DNA from: Oscillospiraceae bacterium | GTDB lineage: Bacteria; Bacillota; Clostridia; Oscillospirales; Ruminococcaceae | Assembly (NCBI GenBank): GCA_017396055.1 | Contig: JAFQND010000174.1 | Location: 1 to 6,011 of the forward strand | Direction of reading: 5' to 3' | DNA: 6,011 nt | In this document: positions 4,527-6,011 of the stretch, one piece after another | Layout of the letters: each line of letters begins with the position of its first letter | Position numbering within the stretch: position 1 is the first letter of the stretch | The notes under the pieces: model-generated | The model's input: the letters and a program-made list of their open reading frames with translations, nothing else | The model's database searches: none | Told to the model about the DNA's origin: nothing | Program-made: the position numbers and the translations under genes

Positions 4527-5333
4527 ATGAAAACTTCACTCGCTAAACTTCCTTCTCCCGTACTGGCCGGTGTGGTCAAAGAAAGGACCGCGGCAGCTGC
4601 CATTGCCGAAGCAAAAAACTGTCTGATCCATGGTGCAAAGATGCTCGACCTGCATCTTTCTCATCTGGACAAAACCGATGTAGAAACGCTTCGCACCGTT
4701 ATTTTCGCCATGAAGCTGCCTGTTCTGGCGCTGAACTATCCCATGGCCGATATCTGTATTACTGAAGATGAACGTATGGACAGCTTCAGACGTGCTGTAG
4801 AAGCAGGCGCTGCCGGTATCGATATCCAGGGCTATTCCTTCCACCTTCCTTCCAAGAGCGGATTCTGCGGCGAGGACAAATATTCCTTCACCAAAGGAAA
4901 TCCCAAAGAAATCGTTACCGACGAAAGCATTATTGCCAAACAGTGTGAACTGATCGAATGGACTCATTCCAAAGGTGCCGAGGTACTGCTCTCCTGTCAT
5001 ACCGGTGTTCCGATGACCTGTGAACAGCTGATCGATCTGGTACGGTTCATGGAAAAGAGAAACCCCGATATCATCAAGCTCGTAACCCCAGCCAACAATG
5101 AGGAAGAGATGCTTGAAGCACTCAGAACGATGATCACCCTGAAAAAAGAGATCAAAACCCCGGTCAGCTATCATGCATCCGGCGCTGCAGGTGCTATTAC
5201 CCGTGTGCTGAATCCCATTCTGGGCGGACATATCGTCTTCTGTGTGGACAGATACAACGAATACAGCACCATGGAACAGGTAGATCTGGAGACCGCAAAG
5301 AATATCATCGACAATATGTTCAAGATCCTGTGA
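4527..5333 (+). CDS. Type I 3-dehydroquinate dehydratase-like protein, probably altered substrate
   Basis: This 268-residue protein resembles the type I dehydroquinase (AroD) class I aldolase-type TIM barrel. Landmarks by eye-alignment are H158 in LLSCHTG (catalytic His), K184 in IIKLV (Schiff-base Lys), R226 in GAITRV and S247/Q251 in YSTMEQ, the last matching the S-x-x-x-Q of the AroD lid. Several family hallmarks differ. The E-W-R motif reads D-L-H (41-43), the F-R-T/S segment that helps bind the dehydroquinate carboxylate reads LNYPM (69-73), and about 28 extra residues (about 104-132) separate the IDIQ strand (98-101) from the His strand. The chemistry is probably still Schiff-base dehydration or aldol cleavage, but the substrate may not be dehydroquinate. 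No other shikimate-pathway gene is nearby; a dehydrogenase follows 14 nt later and sugar-acid genes lie on the other side. The ATG at 4527 has GGAGG 8 nt before it; a longer frame from 4455 would start upstream of the promoter. A real AroD remains possible. Confidence 0.8.
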   Translation: MKTSLAKLPSPVLAGVVKERTAAAAIAEAKNCLIHGAKMLDLHLSHLDKTDVETLRTVIFAMKLPVLALNYPMADICITEDERMDSFRRAVEAGAAGIDIQGYSFHLPSKSGFCGEDKYSFTKGNPKEIVTDESIIAKQCELIEWTHSKGAEVLLSCHTGVPMTCEQLIDLVRFMEKRNPDIIKLVTPANNEEEMLEALRTMITLKKEIKTPVSYHASGAAGAITRVLNPILGGHIVFCVDRYNEYSTMEQVDLETAKNIIDNMFKIL

Positions 5334-5337
5334 GGAG
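5331..5337 (+). promoter_or_regulatory. Ribosome binding site of the dehydrogenase overlapping the upstream stop
   Basis: TGAGGAG contains the TGA stop of the dehydratase-like gene and the GGAG for the dehydrogenase, 10 nt before its ATG at 5348. This is the same stop/ribosome-binding-site overlap seen before tdk and implies translational coupling of the two enzymes. Confidence 0.82.
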
Positions 5338-5347
5338 TTGTATTTCT

Positions 5348-6011
5348 ATGAAAAACAGCAAGATCTTTTTTACCGCCGTGCGCAAAGCAGAATTTCTGCC
5401 GGAGCCTGTGCGTGAGATTGAAGCAAACGAAGTTCTTTCCGAGATGGAATATACCGTCATCAGCGGCGGCACCGAACGAGCCTGCATCATGGCGATGGAA
5501 AACACCTCGAAAGCATTTCCTATGTCGCTTGGATACTGCGGCGTGGGACGAGTCGTTCGTGCCGGCAACGGTGTAAAGTCGGTGCAGCCCGGTGATCGTG
5601 TGCTTGTTTATCACGGTAATCATGCAAAATATAACATACGCACAGAAGAAGAGATCACCAAAGTGGACGATGACACCATTTCTTCACTTGATGCAGCATT
5701 TGTCATCATTGCTTCGATGGGATTGGGCGGTGTGCGCAAGCTGGAGATCGAGATTGGCGAGAGCGCTATGGTCATGGGACTTGGACTTTTGGGTATCTTC
5801 TCGGTGCAGTTCTGCCGGCTGAACGGCGCGTATCCCGTCATCGCTGTCGACCCCAACAAAGAGCGAAGAGATCTGGCATTAAAACTCGGCGCTGATTATG
5901 TCCTTGATCCGACTGCGGAAGATTTTTCAGAGCAGATCGCGGCAATTACCGGCGGAAAAGGAATCAACGCCTGTGTAGAAGTGACCGGTTCGTCCCTCGC
6001 CATGAAGCAGG
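5348..6011 (+). CDS. Medium-chain (MDR) dehydrogenase lacking canonical zinc motifs (3' partial)
   Basis: An ATG-started frame runs off the right edge with 221 complete codons. It shows the two-domain layout of the zinc-alcohol-dehydrogenase (MDR) superfamily. A GroES-like catalytic domain includes ISGGTERA (38-45), LGYCGVGRVVRAGNGV (61-76) and PGDRVLVY (81-88). A Rossmann nucleotide-binding domain follows with MGLGLLGI (143-150, GxGxxG), an acidic D168 after strand 2 (VIAVDPN) suggesting NAD(H) preference, and LGADYVLDP (180-188). The catalytic-zinc residues of classical members are not visible: C-G-T-D is replaced by G-G-T-E, and the G-H-E motif by G-Y-C. No four-Cys structural-zinc loop is seen. 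This recalls the less-studied I-S-x-G-T-E branch of MDR proteins annotated as zinc-binding dehydrogenases. It is coupled to the dehydratase-like gene, so it likely oxidises or reduces the same substrate series; the substrate is unknown and the last part (typically 100-130 residues) is outside the window. Confidence 0.87.
   Translation, partial: MKNSKIFFTAVRKAEFLPEPVREIEANEVLSEMEYTVISGGTERACIMAMENTSKAFPMSLGYCGVGRVVRAGNGVKSVQPGDRVLVYHGNHAKYNIRTEEEITKVDDDTISSLDAAFVIIASMGLGGVRKLEIEIGESAMVMGLGLLGIFSVQFCRLNGAYPVIAVDPNKERRDLALKLGADYVLDPTAEDFSEQIAAITGGKGINACVEVTGSSLAMKQ

Noticed and set aside
4536..5231. Leftward open frame of 231 codons opposite the dehydratase-like gene
   Set aside because: It is antisense to a recognisable TIM-barrel enzyme, shows no domain of its own, and has no promoter or ribosome binding site.
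4527..5333. Naming the dehydratase-like gene aroD outright
   Set aside because: Catalytic Lys and His are present, but the EWR and FRT/S features are not seen, an insertion is present, and there is no shikimate-pathway context.

Overview
The window looks like a chromosomal piece of a moderate-GC anaerobic member of the Bacillota (Clostridia-like). This is inferred from strong GGAG-type ribosome binding sites, nearly all 8 nt from the start codon, two TTG starts, compact gene packing, and a single-domain type II thymidine kinase. No rRNA, tRNA, insertion sequence, CRISPR array or phage gene is visible.

Layout. Bases 1-92 are the 3' tail of a rightward gene of uncertain identity, closed by a strong bidirectional hairpin terminator at 108-137. 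Four leftward genes then occupy 141-4367. In transcription order they are an AraC-family regulator (3582-4367), a type II thymidine kinase (2988-3569), a cytoplasmic sialidase-fold (BNR/Asp-box) protein (1758-2897), and a fused DgoK-DgoA enzyme (141-1730). The fusion carries 2-dehydro-3-deoxygalactonokinase followed by 2-dehydro-3-deoxy-6-phosphogalactonate aldolase. The series starts from a near-consensus sigma-70-type promoter at 4397-4425 and ends at the same 108-137 hairpin. The regulator's stop codon lies inside the thymidine kinase ribosome binding site.

Divergently, a rightward unit begins near 4491. It encodes a type I 3-dehydroquinate dehydratase-like protein (4527-5333) and, 14 nt later, a medium-chain (MDR) dehydrogenase lacking the usual catalytic-zinc motifs (5348 to beyond the window edge). 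A 20-bp near-perfect palindrome (4494-4513) sits between the -10-like element and the ribosome binding site of this unit, a typical repressor-operator position. A degenerate copy with the same spacing lies at 2969-2988, upstream of the sialidase-fold/dgoKA pair.

How the genes may work together (inference). The fusion carries out the last two steps of the De Ley-Doudoroff galactonate route, turning 2-keto-3-deoxygalactonate plus ATP into pyruvate plus glyceraldehyde 3-phosphate. The divergent arm pairs a dehydrogenase with a Schiff-base dehydratase-fold enzyme, a chemically sensible pair for making and then dehydrating a beta-hydroxyketone. The dehydratase-like protein keeps the catalytic Lys and His but seems to lack parts of the dehydroquinate-binding site and carries an insertion, so the substrate may be a sugar acid or cyclitol rather than dehydroquinate. 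No galactonate dehydratase or transporter is in view. The least ordinary content is this possible sugar-acid pathway, the kinase-aldolase fusion, and the thymidine kinase inside the operon.
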